DNA of 64,000 bases from a bacterium (GTDB lineage: Bacteria > Zhuqueibacterota > QNDG01 > JAFGCO01): positions 1 through 64,000 of the forward strand of contig JAFGGN010000096.1 in NCBI GenBank assembly GCA_016930535.1. The letters run 5' to 3'. The first letter of the stretch is position 1, and the number at the start of each line of letters is the position of its first letter. Positions 1 through 9,539 of this stretch are shown in pieces. Under the pieces are notes generated by a model, which was given only the letters and a program-made list of their open reading frames with translations, ran no database searches and had not been told where the DNA came from. Both the position numbers and the translations under genes were made by a program.

Positions 1-108
1 GGAATGGATGGCGTGCCATCATGAATGCTGAACAGATATGGTTAAAAGGAATGGATGGCGTGCCATCATGAATGCTGAACCGATATGGTTAAAAGGAATG
101 GATGGCGT
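1..108. repeat. 47-bp tandem repeat, about 2.3 copies
   Basis: Copies run 1-47, 48-94 and a partial third from 95 that matches for 14 bases and diverges at 109. The two full copies differ at one base (aacagat/aaccgat). Each full copy holds a perfect palindrome GATGGC-GT-GCCATC (7-20 and 54-67); the third loses it. The unit is not a multiple of three, so it is intergenic rather than coding. The array may extend left of the window. It abuts the zwf start region. Confidence 0.9.
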
Positions 109-111
109 AAT

Positions 112-1671
112 ATGAACCGAGCAAAATCCCCCCACTTCAGGGCCAGACCCTGCCGTTCAACTATGTCCGGGGCCGAATCGGAGACAGAACCGTTTGTGAT
201 GATCATTTTCGGCGGTGCCGGCGATTTAAGCCGGCGAAAGCTGCTTCCTGCACTCTACCATCTTTTTGCGGACTGCAGACTCCCGGCGGATTTCCTGGTG
301 TACGGCATCGGACGGCGGCCCTATACGGACCGGTCGTACCGTGAACTGGTTTCCGAATCGTTGAAAGCATTCGTTCCGGATCTTTACAAAGCTAAAACAG
401 CCAGGGAATTTGCGGCCCATTGCCTGTATGAACCCGGTCCTTCGAATGATGAGACACTTTATCAGAGGCTCTGCGCACGTATACAGAAGGATTCAAAGAC
501 ACGGTCCAATGTGCTTTTTTATCTTGCGGTACCGCCTGCACTGCTGCCCCAAATCGTTTCGGGACTGAAAAAAGTGCTGTTCTGTCATGCGCTCGAGAAC
601 AGCAAAATCATCATAGAAAAACCGTTCGGACAGGACAGAAAGACGGCGCATCAGTTGAACGCCATGCTGCTGGATGTGTTCGATGAAAACCGGATTTACC
701 GGATCGATCATTATCTGGGAAAGGAAACGGTACAGAACATCCTGTTCTTCCGTTTTGGCAACAGTATTTTTGAGCCGTTATGGAATCATAAATACATCGA
801 TCATGTTCAGATTACTGTTGCGGAAGATCTGGGTATCGGGCACCGCGGTGATTTCTATGAACAGACCGGTGTGGTGAGGGACCTGGTGCAGAATCATATT
901 CTTCAACTGCTCTCACTCGTGGCCATGGAACCTCCGGTCGGCTTTGAAGGCAACTGGATCAGGGATGAAAAAATCAAGGTGTACAGATCGGTCCGTCCGG
1001 TTACGGGAAAAACGATGGATAAAAACACGGTTCGCGGGCAATACGGTCCCGGCCGGATCCGGGGTATTTCAGTTCCCGGTTATCGCGGTGAGGACCGGGT
1101 AAGCCGGCATTCGAATACGCCCACGTTTTTTGCCTGCCGGCTGTTTATTGACAACTGGCGCTGGGCAGGGGTACCGTTCTATATCCGGACCGGCAAGCGA
1201 CTACCCATGCAGAAAAGCGAGATTTATATTCAGTTCAACCAGCCGCCGCTCAAATTGTTCGGACCGGATTCGAATGCGCTCGAACCTGGCGGACTGATGC
1301 TCAGTATTCAGCCCGAAGAGGAAATCGCTCTGCGTCTGAATGTGAAGTATCCGGGCATGGGCAACAGACCGCATCCCGTGACCATGGAATTGAATTATAC
1401 GGATGCATTTGGTACGGTCAGCCGGCCGGCTTATGAACGGCTTCTGATCGATACGATCAAGGGCGATCTGACCCTTTTTGCCAGAATGGACGGGGTCGAG
1501 GCGATGTGGGGCATTGTGGATCCGATTATTACGTGGTGGGATGCCCGTCCGGCAGGCGATTTTCCGAATTACCGGGCCGGAACCTGGGGGCCGGAGAAAT
1601 CCGACCGGCTGCTGCAAAAAGACGGCAGGATGTGGAGAAATTTTGAAAATGACCAACCTGGCGTAACCTGA
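112..1671 (+). CDS. zwf: Glucose-6-phosphate 1-dehydrogenase
   Basis: Oxidises glucose 6-phosphate to 6-phosphogluconolactone with NAD(P)+, the first step of the oxidative pentose phosphate pathway in the cytosol. An N-terminal Rossmann motif (GGAGDLSRRKL) is followed by EKPFG and the catalytic signature RIDHYLGKE about 200 residues in; the C-terminal domain is complete. The start is uncertain. ATG 112 has a GGATGG six bases upstream, ATG 85 lies inside the tandem repeat, and ATG 163 best fits the usual family N-terminus but has no Shine-Dalgarno. pgl follows after 37 bases, so the two form an operon for consecutive reactions. Family assignment is certain; only the first ~25 residues are in doubt. 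Confidence 0.95.
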   Translation: MNRAKSPHFRARPCRSTMSGAESETEPFVMIIFGGAGDLSRRKLLPALYHLFADCRLPADFLVYGIGRRPYTDRSYRELVSESLKAFVPDLYKAKTAREFAAHCLYEPGPSNDETLYQRLCARIQKDSKTRSNVLFYLAVPPALLPQIVSGLKKVLFCHALENSKIIIEKPFGQDRKTAHQLNAMLLDVFDENRIYRIDHYLGKETVQNILFFRFGNSIFEPLWNHKYIDHVQITVAEDLGIGHRGDFYEQTGVVRDLVQNHILQLLSLVAMEPPVGFEGNWIRDEKIKVYRSVRPVTGKTMDKNTVRGQYGPGRIRGISVPGYRGEDRVSRHSNTPTFFACRLFIDNWRWAGVPFYIRTGKRLPMQKSEIYIQFNQPPLKLFGPDSNALEPGGLMLSIQPEEEIALRLNVKYPGMGNRPHPVTMELNYTDAFGTVSRPAYERLLIDTIKGDLTLFARMDGVEAMWGIVDPIITWWDARPAGDFPNYRAGTWGPEKSDRLLQKDGRMWRNFENDQPGVT

Positions 1672-1708
1672 GCCGACCTTTACTCGGGTATGCCGATCCG
1701 GATATATC

Positions 1709-2449
1709 ATGGAACCGAAAATCCAAATCTGCAAGGACATTTCCGGTATCGTTCAGGCTGCACGGCATATTTTCAAGCGATGTTACGAAGAGGCCGTGGA
1801 TGAGGGGCGTGATTTTACCGTTGCCCTGTCGGGAGGGAAAACGCCGGAGCCGTTTTATCGCAGCCTGGCCGACCCCGGGCTGAACATCGACTGGCCGGAG
1901 ATACACGTTTTCATGACAGATGAACGGTTTGTGCCGTTTGAGCATATGGCGAGCAACTGGGGAATGATATGCAGGAATCTGCTGGACCGGATCGAACTGC
2001 CGGATACGAACAGGCACCCGGTCCGTATTCTGGCCGATGCGGCGGTTTCAGCGGAGGCGTATGAACGGGAGATCAGACAGTTTTTTCAAACCGATCCGGG
2101 CGCCCGGCCTGTGTTTGATTTGATGATCATGGGCCTGGGACAGGACGGGCATACGGCATCCCTGTTTCCCGGAACACCGGCTCTTGCCGAGACAAGCCGG
2201 TTCGCCGTACCCGTGATTCCCGCCAATGCGCCGCATGAAAGGATCACGGTCACGTTTCCGTTGATTCACAATGCGGGCCGCCTGATTTTTCTGGTAACGG
2301 GTTCCGACAAAGCCGAACGGGTTCGTCATGTCCTGATCGACCGGGATGAACGATATCCGGCCACCCTGGCCTGTCAGGGGCACGGCGAAGTGTATTTTTT
2401 TCTGGATGAGGCATCGGCCACGAATCTTTCCTTTCGAATGTCTTCTTAA
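1709..2449 (+). CDS. pgl: 6-phosphogluconolactonase
   Basis: Hydrolyses 6-phosphogluconolactone to 6-phosphogluconate, the step after Zwf. This is the DevB/SOL-type enzyme of normal length (246 aa), not the YbhE propeller type. Visible motifs are ALSGGKTP near residue 40, FMTDERFVP near 70 and the LGQDGHTASLFPG signature in the middle. It lies 37 bases after zwf in the same orientation. Downstream comes an AT-rich gap of 89 bases before the DUF362 gene, which probably has its own promoter. Confidence 0.93.
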   Translation: MEPKIQICKDISGIVQAARHIFKRCYEEAVDEGRDFTVALSGGKTPEPFYRSLADPGLNIDWPEIHVFMTDERFVPFEHMASNWGMICRNLLDRIELPDTNRHPVRILADAAVSAEAYEREIRQFFQTDPGARPVFDLMIMGLGQDGHTASLFPGTPALAETSRFAVPVIPANAPHERITVTFPLIHNAGRLIFLVTGSDKAERVRHVLIDRDERYPATLACQGHGEVYFFLDEASATNLSFRMSS

Positions 2450-2538
2450 CGGCCAGGACCTGCATTTTTCGTTTTCTATTTTTATTTACATTGTTTAAAT
2501 TATAAAGTTTTACAACAATTTTACACAGAAGGGATATT

Positions 2539-3615
2539 ATGCCGGATTCAGTCGCCAGTGTTTATTTTGGAGCCATGCCGGTCATTCATGCGTCCGGCGG
2601 CATACAGGCGTTTCTTCCTGTTTTAATGAAAGCCGCGGGATTTGACAGAAAATTTCACGACAAGGATTTTATTGCGGTCAAGCTGCATTTCGGAGAAAAG
2701 GGAAACCATCCGCCGATTGCCCCGGAATGGCTTCGACCGGTCACGGACCTGATTAAAAAACAGGGAGCAAATCCTTTTCTGACGGATACGTGCGTGCTCT
2801 ATAAAAGTCAGCGGGACAATGCCATCAATTATTTGAAAATGGCCCAGAATTACGGATTTACTCCTGGGAAAACCGGTGCTCCGATGATTATTGCGGACGG
2901 CCTGACCGGAAACGATGAAAAAGAGATCGATATTCCGGGGCAGTTGTTTCGAACCGTATCCATTGCCAGCGCAGCTGCGCATGCCACGGGTTTTGTCGTT
3001 CTGTCTCATGTCACCGGTCATCTTGCTGCGGGTATGGGCGCTGCAATTAAAAATTTGGGCATGGGTTTTGCGAGTCGCAAGGGTAAGCTGCGTCAGCATG
3101 CGAATATGAAGCCCTATGTGTCCGAAAAGCAGTGCACGGGGTGTGAAATCTGTACACGATGGTGCCCGGCCGATGCGATCACAATGAATCAGGCCGTTGC
3201 ACGTATCGATTCCGGAAAATGTATCGGATGCGGTGAATGTGTCACGGTGTGCCGGTTTTATGCCATCAGGCATGACTGGCAGACTGAAGCGCCTGATTTG
3301 CAGAAACGAATGGCTGAACATGCACTGGGAGTCGTTCTCAATAAAACCCATAAAACGGTGTATATAAATTTTCTGACGTCCGTGACCAAGGATTGTGACT
3401 GTATCGGTAAAAATCAGACACCGGTCATCGAGGACATCGGCATCCTCGCCAGTGACGATCCCGTGGCCATCGATGCCGCCAGCCTCGATCTGATCCTCGA
3501 AAAAGCCGGCAAACCGATCGAAGAATTGGCTTATCCCATCGATCCCTGGGAGCAGATACGGCATGGGGAGAAAATAGGTCTTGGTAAACGGCAATATGAA
3601 CTGAAATCCCTGTAA
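2539..3615 (+). CDS. DUF362 domain protein with two 4Fe-4S clusters
   Basis: A 358-aa iron-sulfur protein of the DUF362/ferredoxin family. The DUF362 region is split around a bacterial-type ferredoxin insert. Cluster ligands are C199, C202, C205, C209 and C228, C231, C234, C238, a standard 2[4Fe-4S] arrangement. The C-terminal part (DDPVAIDAASLDLI) is typical of DUF362. The family is widespread in anaerobes, but its reaction is not established; an electron-transfer role is inference from the clusters. There is no signal peptide, so it is probably cytosolic. The start is set by GAAGGGA upstream of ATG 2539. The preceding gap is very AT-rich. Confidence 0.88.
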   Translation: MPDSVASVYFGAMPVIHASGGIQAFLPVLMKAAGFDRKFHDKDFIAVKLHFGEKGNHPPIAPEWLRPVTDLIKKQGANPFLTDTCVLYKSQRDNAINYLKMAQNYGFTPGKTGAPMIIADGLTGNDEKEIDIPGQLFRTVSIASAAAHATGFVVLSHVTGHLAAGMGAAIKNLGMGFASRKGKLRQHANMKPYVSEKQCTGCEICTRWCPADAITMNQAVARIDSGKCIGCGECVTVCRFYAIRHDWQTEAPDLQKRMAEHALGVVLNKTHKTVYINFLTSVTKDCDCIGKNQTPVIEDIGILASDDPVAIDAASLDLILEKAGKPIEELAYPIDPWEQIRHGEKIGLGKRQYELKSL

Positions 3616-3630
3616 GCCCGCGCGGGCTTA
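3613..3630. other. 18-bp perfect palindrome at a stop codon
   Basis: TAAGCCCGC followed by its exact reverse complement. It begins at the TAA stop of the DUF362 gene. It could fold as a GC-rich hairpin with almost no loop but has no T-tract, so it is at best a weak terminator or a protein-binding palindrome. Confidence 0.5.
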
Positions 3631-3781
3631 ATGGATTTAATCGGATTTCCGGGAACGGATATGGCAATCACTGCTTATAACAATAATCGATGATAAACGA
3701 TTCAGGATAATAACTCTGCCGCCGGTCTTGGTCAATTAAGCTCAGCCGGATGCATAAAGTAAAAAAACGGAGTGGAACCAT

Positions 3782-5428
3782 ATGGAAATGCTGAAGAGAA
3801 GCGACAATTTTAAAGGAAGATCCGGCCCCCTGCTGCTGATTATTATGGACGGAGTCGGGCTGAAAGAATCCGTTATTGGCAATGCAGTCGCTGCTGCGAA
3901 TACACCGAACCTGGACGCGTTGATGAAGAACCACCCCATGTGCCGGCTGCGGGCGCATGGAACGGCAGTGGGGCTTCCGTCTGACAGTGATATGGGGAAT
4001 TCGGAAGTGGGACACAATGCCATCGGCGCCGGACGTGTATTCGAGCAGGGTGCCCGGCTCGTGAACGGTGCCATCGAGACGGGCTCGTTATGGAAAGGTG
4101 AAACCTGGAAAAAACTGATACAATACGCAAAGGACAAAGACGGTGCGCTTCATTTTATCGGGTTGTTTTCCGACGGGAATGTGCACAGCCATATCGATCA
4201 TCTGAAAGCCATGATTCTGAAGGCCCGTGAGGAAGGGTTAAAAAAGGTCAGGATTCATATCCTGCTTGACGGACGGGACGTGGGTGAAACCTCTGCTCTG
4301 GACTATGTCGTTCCTTTTGAATCGTTTCTGAAAGAGACCGGCGGTCCGGATCTGGATTATGCGATTGCCAGCGGCGGCGGCCGTATGCTGGTGACCATGG
4401 ACCGCTACGAGGCGGACTGGTCCATCGTGGAGCGGGGATGGAACGCCCATGTCCATGGAAAGGCCGACAGGTTTCCCACGGCCGAACAGGCCATTCGAAC
4501 CATCAGGGAAAAAGAACCGGGGATTACGGACCAGTTTTTCCCGGCATTTGTCATAGAAAGGGACGGAAAACCGCTGGGGCCGGTAGAGGACGGCGATTCC
4601 GTGATTTTCTACAATTTCCGCGGTGACCGGGCCATTGAAATCAGCAGGGCGTTCGAAGAAGAAAATTTCGATAAATTCGACCGTGGCCGCGTTCCCGAAG
4701 TTCAGTTTGCCGGTATGATGGAATACGACGGGGATCTCCATATTCCCAAACAGTATCTGGTTTCTCCGCCCGCGATACGCAGAACCATGGGTGAACTGCT
4801 TTCGAACTCCGGCGTCACACAGCTTGCCATCAGTGAAACGCAGAAATACGGCCATGTCACTTATTTCTTTAACGGCAACTGGAGCGGAAAATTCAATGAA
4901 AAAACAGAGACGTATATCGAGGTTCCCTCGGATCGCGTGCCTTTCGAACAGCGCCCATGGATGAAGAGTGCAGAAATCACGGACAGACTCATCGATGAAT
5001 TGAAAACCGGAAAGCACAGGTTCGCACGGGTGAATTTCGCCAATGGCGATATGGTCGGACATACGGGTGTATTTCAGGCGGCCCAGATCGGGGTGGAATG
5101 CGTGGATATTGCACTGGGGCGTCTGTTGAAAGTCATCCACGAGCTGCAGGGCATGGCCCTGATTACGGCGGATCACGGCAACTCCGATGAAATGTTCGAG
5201 CTGGACAAACAGGGGCAGCCGAAGATCGGTGAGAACGGTAAACCGAAACCGAAAACAGCGCATACGCTGAACCCGGTCCCGTTTATTCTCTATGACCCGG
5301 GTTTTTCCAATGAATACCGGTTATCAAAAATCGACAAGCCGGGATTGAGCAATATTGCGGCCACATGCATGCATCTTCTGGGATTTGTTCCTCCTGAAGA
5401 TTATGATACAGGACTGATTTCATTCTAA
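3782..5428 (+). CDS. gpmI: 2,3-bisphosphoglycerate-independent phosphoglycerate mutase
   Basis: Interconverts 3- and 2-phosphoglycerate in glycolysis using two Mn ions and a phosphoserine intermediate. Metal-binding IIMDGVG (D23) and the nucleophile motif DMGNSEVGH (S74) are near the N-terminus. DGRDVG, GRMLVTMDRYEADW and the C-terminal metal motifs NGDMVGHTG and TADHGNSDEM are all present. At 548 aa it is somewhat longer than the usual ~510; some extra length is a charged loop before AHTLNPVPF. ATG 3782 follows a CGGAG box. mlaE starts 11 bases after the stop, so the Mla genes are probably co-transcribed with it. Confidence 0.96.
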   Translation: MEMLKRSDNFKGRSGPLLLIIMDGVGLKESVIGNAVAAANTPNLDALMKNHPMCRLRAHGTAVGLPSDSDMGNSEVGHNAIGAGRVFEQGARLVNGAIETGSLWKGETWKKLIQYAKDKDGALHFIGLFSDGNVHSHIDHLKAMILKAREEGLKKVRIHILLDGRDVGETSALDYVVPFESFLKETGGPDLDYAIASGGGRMLVTMDRYEADWSIVERGWNAHVHGKADRFPTAEQAIRTIREKEPGITDQFFPAFVIERDGKPLGPVEDGDSVIFYNFRGDRAIEISRAFEEENFDKFDRGRVPEVQFAGMMEYDGDLHIPKQYLVSPPAIRRTMGELLSNSGVTQLAISETQKYGHVTYFFNGNWSGKFNEKTETYIEVPSDRVPFEQRPWMKSAEITDRLIDELKTGKHRFARVNFANGDMVGHTGVFQAAQIGVECVDIALGRLLKVIHELQGMALITADHGNSDEMFELDKQGQPKIGENGKPKPKTAHTLNPVPFILYDPGFSNEYRLSKIDKPGLSNIAATCMHLLGFVPPEDYDTGLISF

Positions 5429-5439
5429 AAACGGACCTT

Positions 5440-6207
5440 ATGAAAAGCAGGCTGAAAAATTCTGTTCAAAATGGCATACACAGTGTCGGTGAGTTGTACT
5501 ACCTTTGGGTGGATACGGTCCGGTTTGGTTTTTCAAGACCTTACGAGATCAGGTCCCTGATCGCACAGATGGAAGAGCTCGGGGTGAAATCGCTCTCGAT
5601 CGTGATGATCTCTTGTTTCTTTGTCGGCATGGTCATGGCGGTTCAGGTGGCCTATTCAGAGGCCAATTTTGCCGGCCGTGTCATGGTCGGTATCGGTGTC
5701 GGAGTGGCCATCACCAAGGAATTCGGACCGCTCCTGACCGCGCTTCTGGCAGGCGGCCGTGTCAGTGCGGGCATTACTTCGGTCATCGGCACCATGACCG
5801 TGACGGAACAGGTGGATGCAATCCGGCTTCTTGGCGCCAGTCCGGCCAAAAAGCTGGTATTCCCCCGTGTATTTGCAGCCATCATCATGTTTCCTTTGCT
5901 GACGGCCGTGGCTGATTTTATGGGTATTGTCGGCGGTCTCGTTGTGAGTCTGGTGGATATCAAAATGAGCTTTACCACCTATATATCGCAGGTCGAACGT
6001 TCCGTTACGCTCTCCGATTTTTTCGGCGGGATCATGAAATCCGTATTTTTTGCGTTTTTTGCATCGCTGATCGGCAGTTATCACGGATTGAAAGTTGAAG
6101 GCGGCGCCGAGGGTGTGGGGGATGCCACAACCCGGTCCGTTGTGGCTACGTCGGTCTGTGTGATGGTGGCCGATTATTTTCTGACTAAGCTGCTCGTTAT
6201 TTTTTGA
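5440..6207 (+). CDS. mlaE: MlaE/YrbE-type ABC transporter permease
   Basis: Inner-membrane permease of an MCE-type lipid ABC transporter that moves phospholipids (or other lipids) between the inner and outer membranes. It is 255 aa with several hydrophobic helices and the family's conserved EFGPLLTALL and GTMTVTEQVDA segments. It is followed after 7 bases by the ATPase and then the MCE substrate-binding protein, the standard MlaE-F-D order. mlaA, mlaB and mlaC are absent here, as in many bacteria outside Proteobacteria. The substrate cannot be read from sequence. Confidence 0.93.
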   Translation: MKSRLKNSVQNGIHSVGELYYLWVDTVRFGFSRPYEIRSLIAQMEELGVKSLSIVMISCFFVGMVMAVQVAYSEANFAGRVMVGIGVGVAITKEFGPLLTALLAGGRVSAGITSVIGTMTVTEQVDAIRLLGASPAKKLVFPRVFAAIIMFPLLTAVADFMGIVGGLVVSLVDIKMSFTTYISQVERSVTLSDFFGGIMKSVFFAFFASLIGSYHGLKVEGGAEGVGDATTRSVVATSVCVMVADYFLTKLLVIF

Positions 6208-6214
6208 GAGAAAT

Positions 6215-6943
6215 ATGGCACCGTTTGTATTTTTTGATGAGGTTTACAAGTCGTTTGACTCCAAGGAAGTCCTGCGGGGGCTGACGCTCGTTATCCGTAA
6301 CGGCGAGGTGCTCGTGATTCTCGGGGGCAGCGGGACCGGCAAAACCGTGATACTGAAACATATCGTCGGTCTCATTCCTCCGGACAAGGGGCGCGTGTTT
6401 GTAAAGGGCAAGGACATTACGGATTACGATGACAATGCACTTCAGCCGGTCCGGCGAAAAGTCGGATTCCTGTTTCAGGGTGGTGCGCTGTTCGACTCCA
6501 TGAATGTGTTCGACAATGTGGCATTTCCGCTTCGTGAACATACGGATCTCGGGGAAGATGTGATCGCCGACAAAGTCCGGGAAAAACTGAAAATGGTGGG
6601 TCTTGAAAATATCGAATGGATGATGCCGTCCAAATTAAGCGGCGGCATGCGGAAGCGTGTGGCGCTCGCACGGGCCATCATTCTTGAACCTGAAGCGCTT
6701 CTTTACGATGAACCGACGACCGGGCTGGATCCCATTACAACGAAATGGGTCAGCAAACTGATGCGGCAGGTTCATGAAAATCTCAACATCACTTCCGTAA
6801 TCGTCACGCACAATATTCAAAGCGCCATGTCCGTTGCAGACCGTATCGCATTTTTATACAGGGGAAGAATCAAATTCGTGGGAACACCGGATGAGATCAT
6901 GGAGTGCGATGATCCCATCGTTCATGAGTTTTTAAGAAGCTGA
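6215..6943 (+). CDS. mlaF: MlaF-type ABC transporter ATP-binding protein
   Basis: ATPase of the MCE lipid transporter, partner of the permease 7 bases upstream. Walker A is GGSGTGKT at 37-44, the ABC signature LSGGM at 141-145, and Walker B LLYDE with catalytic E166, followed by DEPTTGLDP and the switch His in VTHN. The Q-loop segment FLFQGGALFDSM is typical of the MlaF subfamily, and the 242-aa length is normal. Confidence 0.94.
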   Translation: MAPFVFFDEVYKSFDSKEVLRGLTLVIRNGEVLVILGGSGTGKTVILKHIVGLIPPDKGRVFVKGKDITDYDDNALQPVRRKVGFLFQGGALFDSMNVFDNVAFPLREHTDLGEDVIADKVREKLKMVGLENIEWMMPSKLSGGMRKRVALARAIILEPEALLYDEPTTGLDPITTKWVSKLMRQVHENLNITSVIVTHNIQSAMSVADRIAFLYRGRIKFVGTPDEIMECDDPIVHEFLRS

Positions 6944-6952
6944 GGATTGTCA

Positions 6953-7942
6953 ATGAAACCAAAATATTTACGGGAAATGCGCGTGGGCGCCGTCATTATC
7001 ATCGCCTTGATTATCATCATCGGCTTCGTGTTTACATTGGGTGGAAATGGTGATTTTTTCAGCAGTAAAGTGAAGTACCGGGCATTATTCAACACAACCG
7101 CCGGATTGTACGAAGGAGATCCTGTGCTGCTGACCGGTGTGGAAGTCGGCAATGTCAGCAAAATCGGATTTCCCGAAGATCTCACCCAGAAAAAAATATT
7201 TGTCGAACTCACCGTGGATAAAACCGTGAGTCACCGGATCCGCGAGGATTCCAGGGCTTGGATCGGTTCCGCAAGTCTCGTGTACGGCAAGGTGGTGGAA
7301 ATCAGCATCGGCAGCCCTGAAAAATCCCTGGTACCGCATGGGGGATGGATCGAGGCCAAAGAGAAGACCTCGTTTTATGCCATGGTCGATACCACACAGC
7401 AGGTCATGGACGGGATTCAAAGCGTCATTTCAAAGATCGACCGCGGTGAAGGGATGCTGGGAATGCTCCTGAATGAACCCATGGAACTGAGGACGACCCT
7501 GCATCATCTCGCCCTGTCCACACAAAACTTATCTGCCATTCTGGAGCGTCTTGAAAACGGCAAAGGACCGGTTGGCAGCCTGCTCTCCGATTCCGTCGAA
7601 TTCAGGCACACACTGGATGAATTGAAAGCGACTGTATCGGATTTGAGAATCGTGAGTGAATCATTGAAAAGCAGGAAGACGGTCATCGGCAGACTGATCA
7701 ATGATGAGGTTTACGGTCAGACCGTGACCACGGATCTGCAGACAACAATGCGCGCCCTGGCAAGCATTTGCACCAAAATCGATACAGCTGAAGGTTCTGC
7801 CGGAATGCTCGTGAACGATCCACAGCTTTATGTGGGTTTGCAGGATGTGATTTTCGGAGCACAACGCAGCAAGGTCACGAAATGGATGATTCAGAGCAGG
7901 CGGAAATCAGGCGAGAAAGCGAGAAATAAACAATCTGAATAA
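6953..7942 (+). CDS. mlaD: MCE-domain lipid-binding protein (MlaD family)
   Basis: Periplasmic, membrane-anchored substrate-binding subunit of the Mla transporter. One N-terminal transmembrane helix (about residues 9-28) is followed by an MCE domain (GLYEGDPVLLTGVEVGNV) and a long C-terminal region likely to form helices. That region repeats the pattern 'G.G..G.LL.(D/N)', as in GEGMLGMLLNE, GKGPVGSLLSD, KTVIGRLINDE and AEGSAGMLVND. ATG 6953 is chosen over TTG 6947 because GAGGA sits six bases upstream. At 330 aa it is longer than E. coli MlaD (183 aa), as is usual outside gamma-Proteobacteria. Confidence 0.9.
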   Translation: MKPKYLREMRVGAVIIIALIIIIGFVFTLGGNGDFFSSKVKYRALFNTTAGLYEGDPVLLTGVEVGNVSKIGFPEDLTQKKIFVELTVDKTVSHRIREDSRAWIGSASLVYGKVVEISIGSPEKSLVPHGGWIEAKEKTSFYAMVDTTQQVMDGIQSVISKIDRGEGMLGMLLNEPMELRTTLHHLALSTQNLSAILERLENGKGPVGSLLSDSVEFRHTLDELKATVSDLRIVSESLKSRKTVIGRLINDEVYGQTVTTDLQTTMRALASICTKIDTAEGSAGMLVNDPQLYVGLQDVIFGAQRSKVTKWMIQSRRKSGEKARNKQSE

Positions 7943-7980
7943 ATGACTTGATTTACAGCCATTCAGTGGAAGAGATAAAC

Positions 7981-9063
7981 ATGGAATTCTTAAAAAACGG
8001 ATTGTCCGTTATTCAGGGCAAGCCGGTTCTGTACGATTTTTTCCAGGCGAGTCTGGTGATCCTTTTCACGGCCATTGCCGTTCGAATCGTTCAAATTCTG
8101 AATCGCTGGATTTCCCGGCACCTGATCAAACGGACACAGACGCAGTTCGACGATGAAATCCTTGAACTCATCAGTGAGACCCTCAGAAGGCTTTTCTGGC
8201 TTTCCGGATTTTATATCCTGATACAGGTCATGGATTCGATTTTCGCGCCAGGTTCCCTGCAGTACCGGTATACACAGGGCGGACTCTATGTTGCGGCCGT
8301 GTTCATGATCGCGCATTGGGCAAGCAGCACACTGCAGATCCTCATGGACTGGTACAGCGAAAGCAAAGCCGGCGTACAGGGGGTGGTGCCGCTGAGGGAT
8401 GAATTCCGTCCGCTGCTCAGACGGCTCGTGATGATCATTGTGTATACGATTTCCGTGGTGAGTATTTTAAGGCACTTTCAGCAGGATATCAGCTCGATTC
8501 TCGTTTCGCTGGGAATCGGGTCCCTCGCCATTGCCCTGGCTGCCAAGGATACGATGGCCAACATGATTGCAGGTTTCATGATCATGACCGACCGGCCCTT
8601 CAGATTGGGTGACCGCATTTTACTGGAATCCGGTGAAAAAGGCGATGTTTTCGATATCGGATTGCGGACGACGAAAATACTGACCTTTGACAATACCCTG
8701 ATTGTGGTGCCCAATCAGCAGATCATCAATGAAAAAGTGACGAATTTGAGCTATCCGGATCCGCAGATACGAATTGTTGTCGAAGTCGGTGTGGCGTATG
8801 GTTGTGATCTGGATCACGTAAAATCCATTCTGATTGCGATTTGTAATGAACATCCCGATGTGCTGGATACGCCTGCACCGGAAGCCGATTTGCTCTGTTT
8901 TGGTGAATCGTCCCTGGATCTGCGCGTCGTCTGCAGGGTTTCGAGGTGGGGAGATCAATGGCGCGTCTCAGAGGAAATCCGGATGGAAATCTACCGCCGG
9001 TTCAACCGGGAAGGCATAGAAATACCGTTCGCACAGCGGGTCGTGACAATCAGAAAAACATAA
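7981..9063 (+). CDS. MscS-family mechanosensitive ion channel
   Basis: Small-conductance mechanosensitive channel that opens under hypo-osmotic membrane tension. There are several N-terminal membrane segments, then the pore-lining TM3 and beta domain, including LGIGSLAIALAAKDTMANMIAGF and DRPFRLGDRI, and a C-terminal alpha/beta vestibule domain. ATG 7981 follows an AAGAGA box; an upstream in-frame TTG (7948) is less likely. It lies 38 bases after mlaD in the same direction, so probably in the same transcript. It is the last gene before a 476-base gap. Confidence 0.92.
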   Translation: MEFLKNGLSVIQGKPVLYDFFQASLVILFTAIAVRIVQILNRWISRHLIKRTQTQFDDEILELISETLRRLFWLSGFYILIQVMDSIFAPGSLQYRYTQGGLYVAAVFMIAHWASSTLQILMDWYSESKAGVQGVVPLRDEFRPLLRRLVMIIVYTISVVSILRHFQQDISSILVSLGIGSLAIALAAKDTMANMIAGFMIMTDRPFRLGDRILLESGEKGDVFDIGLRTTKILTFDNTLIVVPNQQIINEKVTNLSYPDPQIRIVVEVGVAYGCDLDHVKSILIAICNEHPDVLDTPAPEADLLCFGESSLDLRVVCRVSRWGDQWRVSEEIRMEIYRRFNREGIEIPFAQRVVTIRKT

Positions 9064-9539
9064 AAATGTCTTTAAAAAGCGAAAAAATTTCCCATGATCC
9101 GTAAAAATTTGCATGAGACAGCCGTTTTTTTGTACCTGCCGCATCATTAATTTTGAAACGGTCCCGCCTGAATAACAATCATTGTGATATCGAAATTTTT
9201 TTTGTATTTTGTGATATGAACCGCAACTGGAAGCAGAAAATTTCGTAATTAACTATATTTCAATGCTTTAAATAGGCATAACTGAGTCCGGGTATGCTGC
9301 CCGAACCGGATACGAAACCGGATACTGACCGGGAAATTTCAAACAGGAACCGCGCACTCATGGCAATAACTTGTTGTTTAAATTGTGTTGATTAACAATA
9401 GTTTGGACAGATTTTTGCAATGGATTTTAACGGTTTATGCGGTTCATACAATCAACCCGGGCGAACCTTGAGGACCGCAATCGACTTGTATCCTGTAAGG
9501 TCAGGAAACATGGCGTAAACAAAATAAGGATTTTCGGTC
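9064..9539. other. AT-rich intergenic region before the signalling cluster
   Basis: No gene seen. It contains T- and A-runs, two copies of TTGTGATAT (near 9181 and 9212) and two copies of ACCGGATAC (near 9306-9325). It probably carries the terminator of the mla-mscS operon and the promoter of the response-regulator gene, but no convincing -35/-10 pair or hairpin-plus-T-tract was found. Confidence 0.5.

Noticed and set aside
9064..9539. Possible c-di-GMP (GEMM) or other riboswitch before the signalling cluster
   Set aside because: No GEMM core or other riboswitch consensus could be matched; only AT-rich DNA with short direct repeats is visible.
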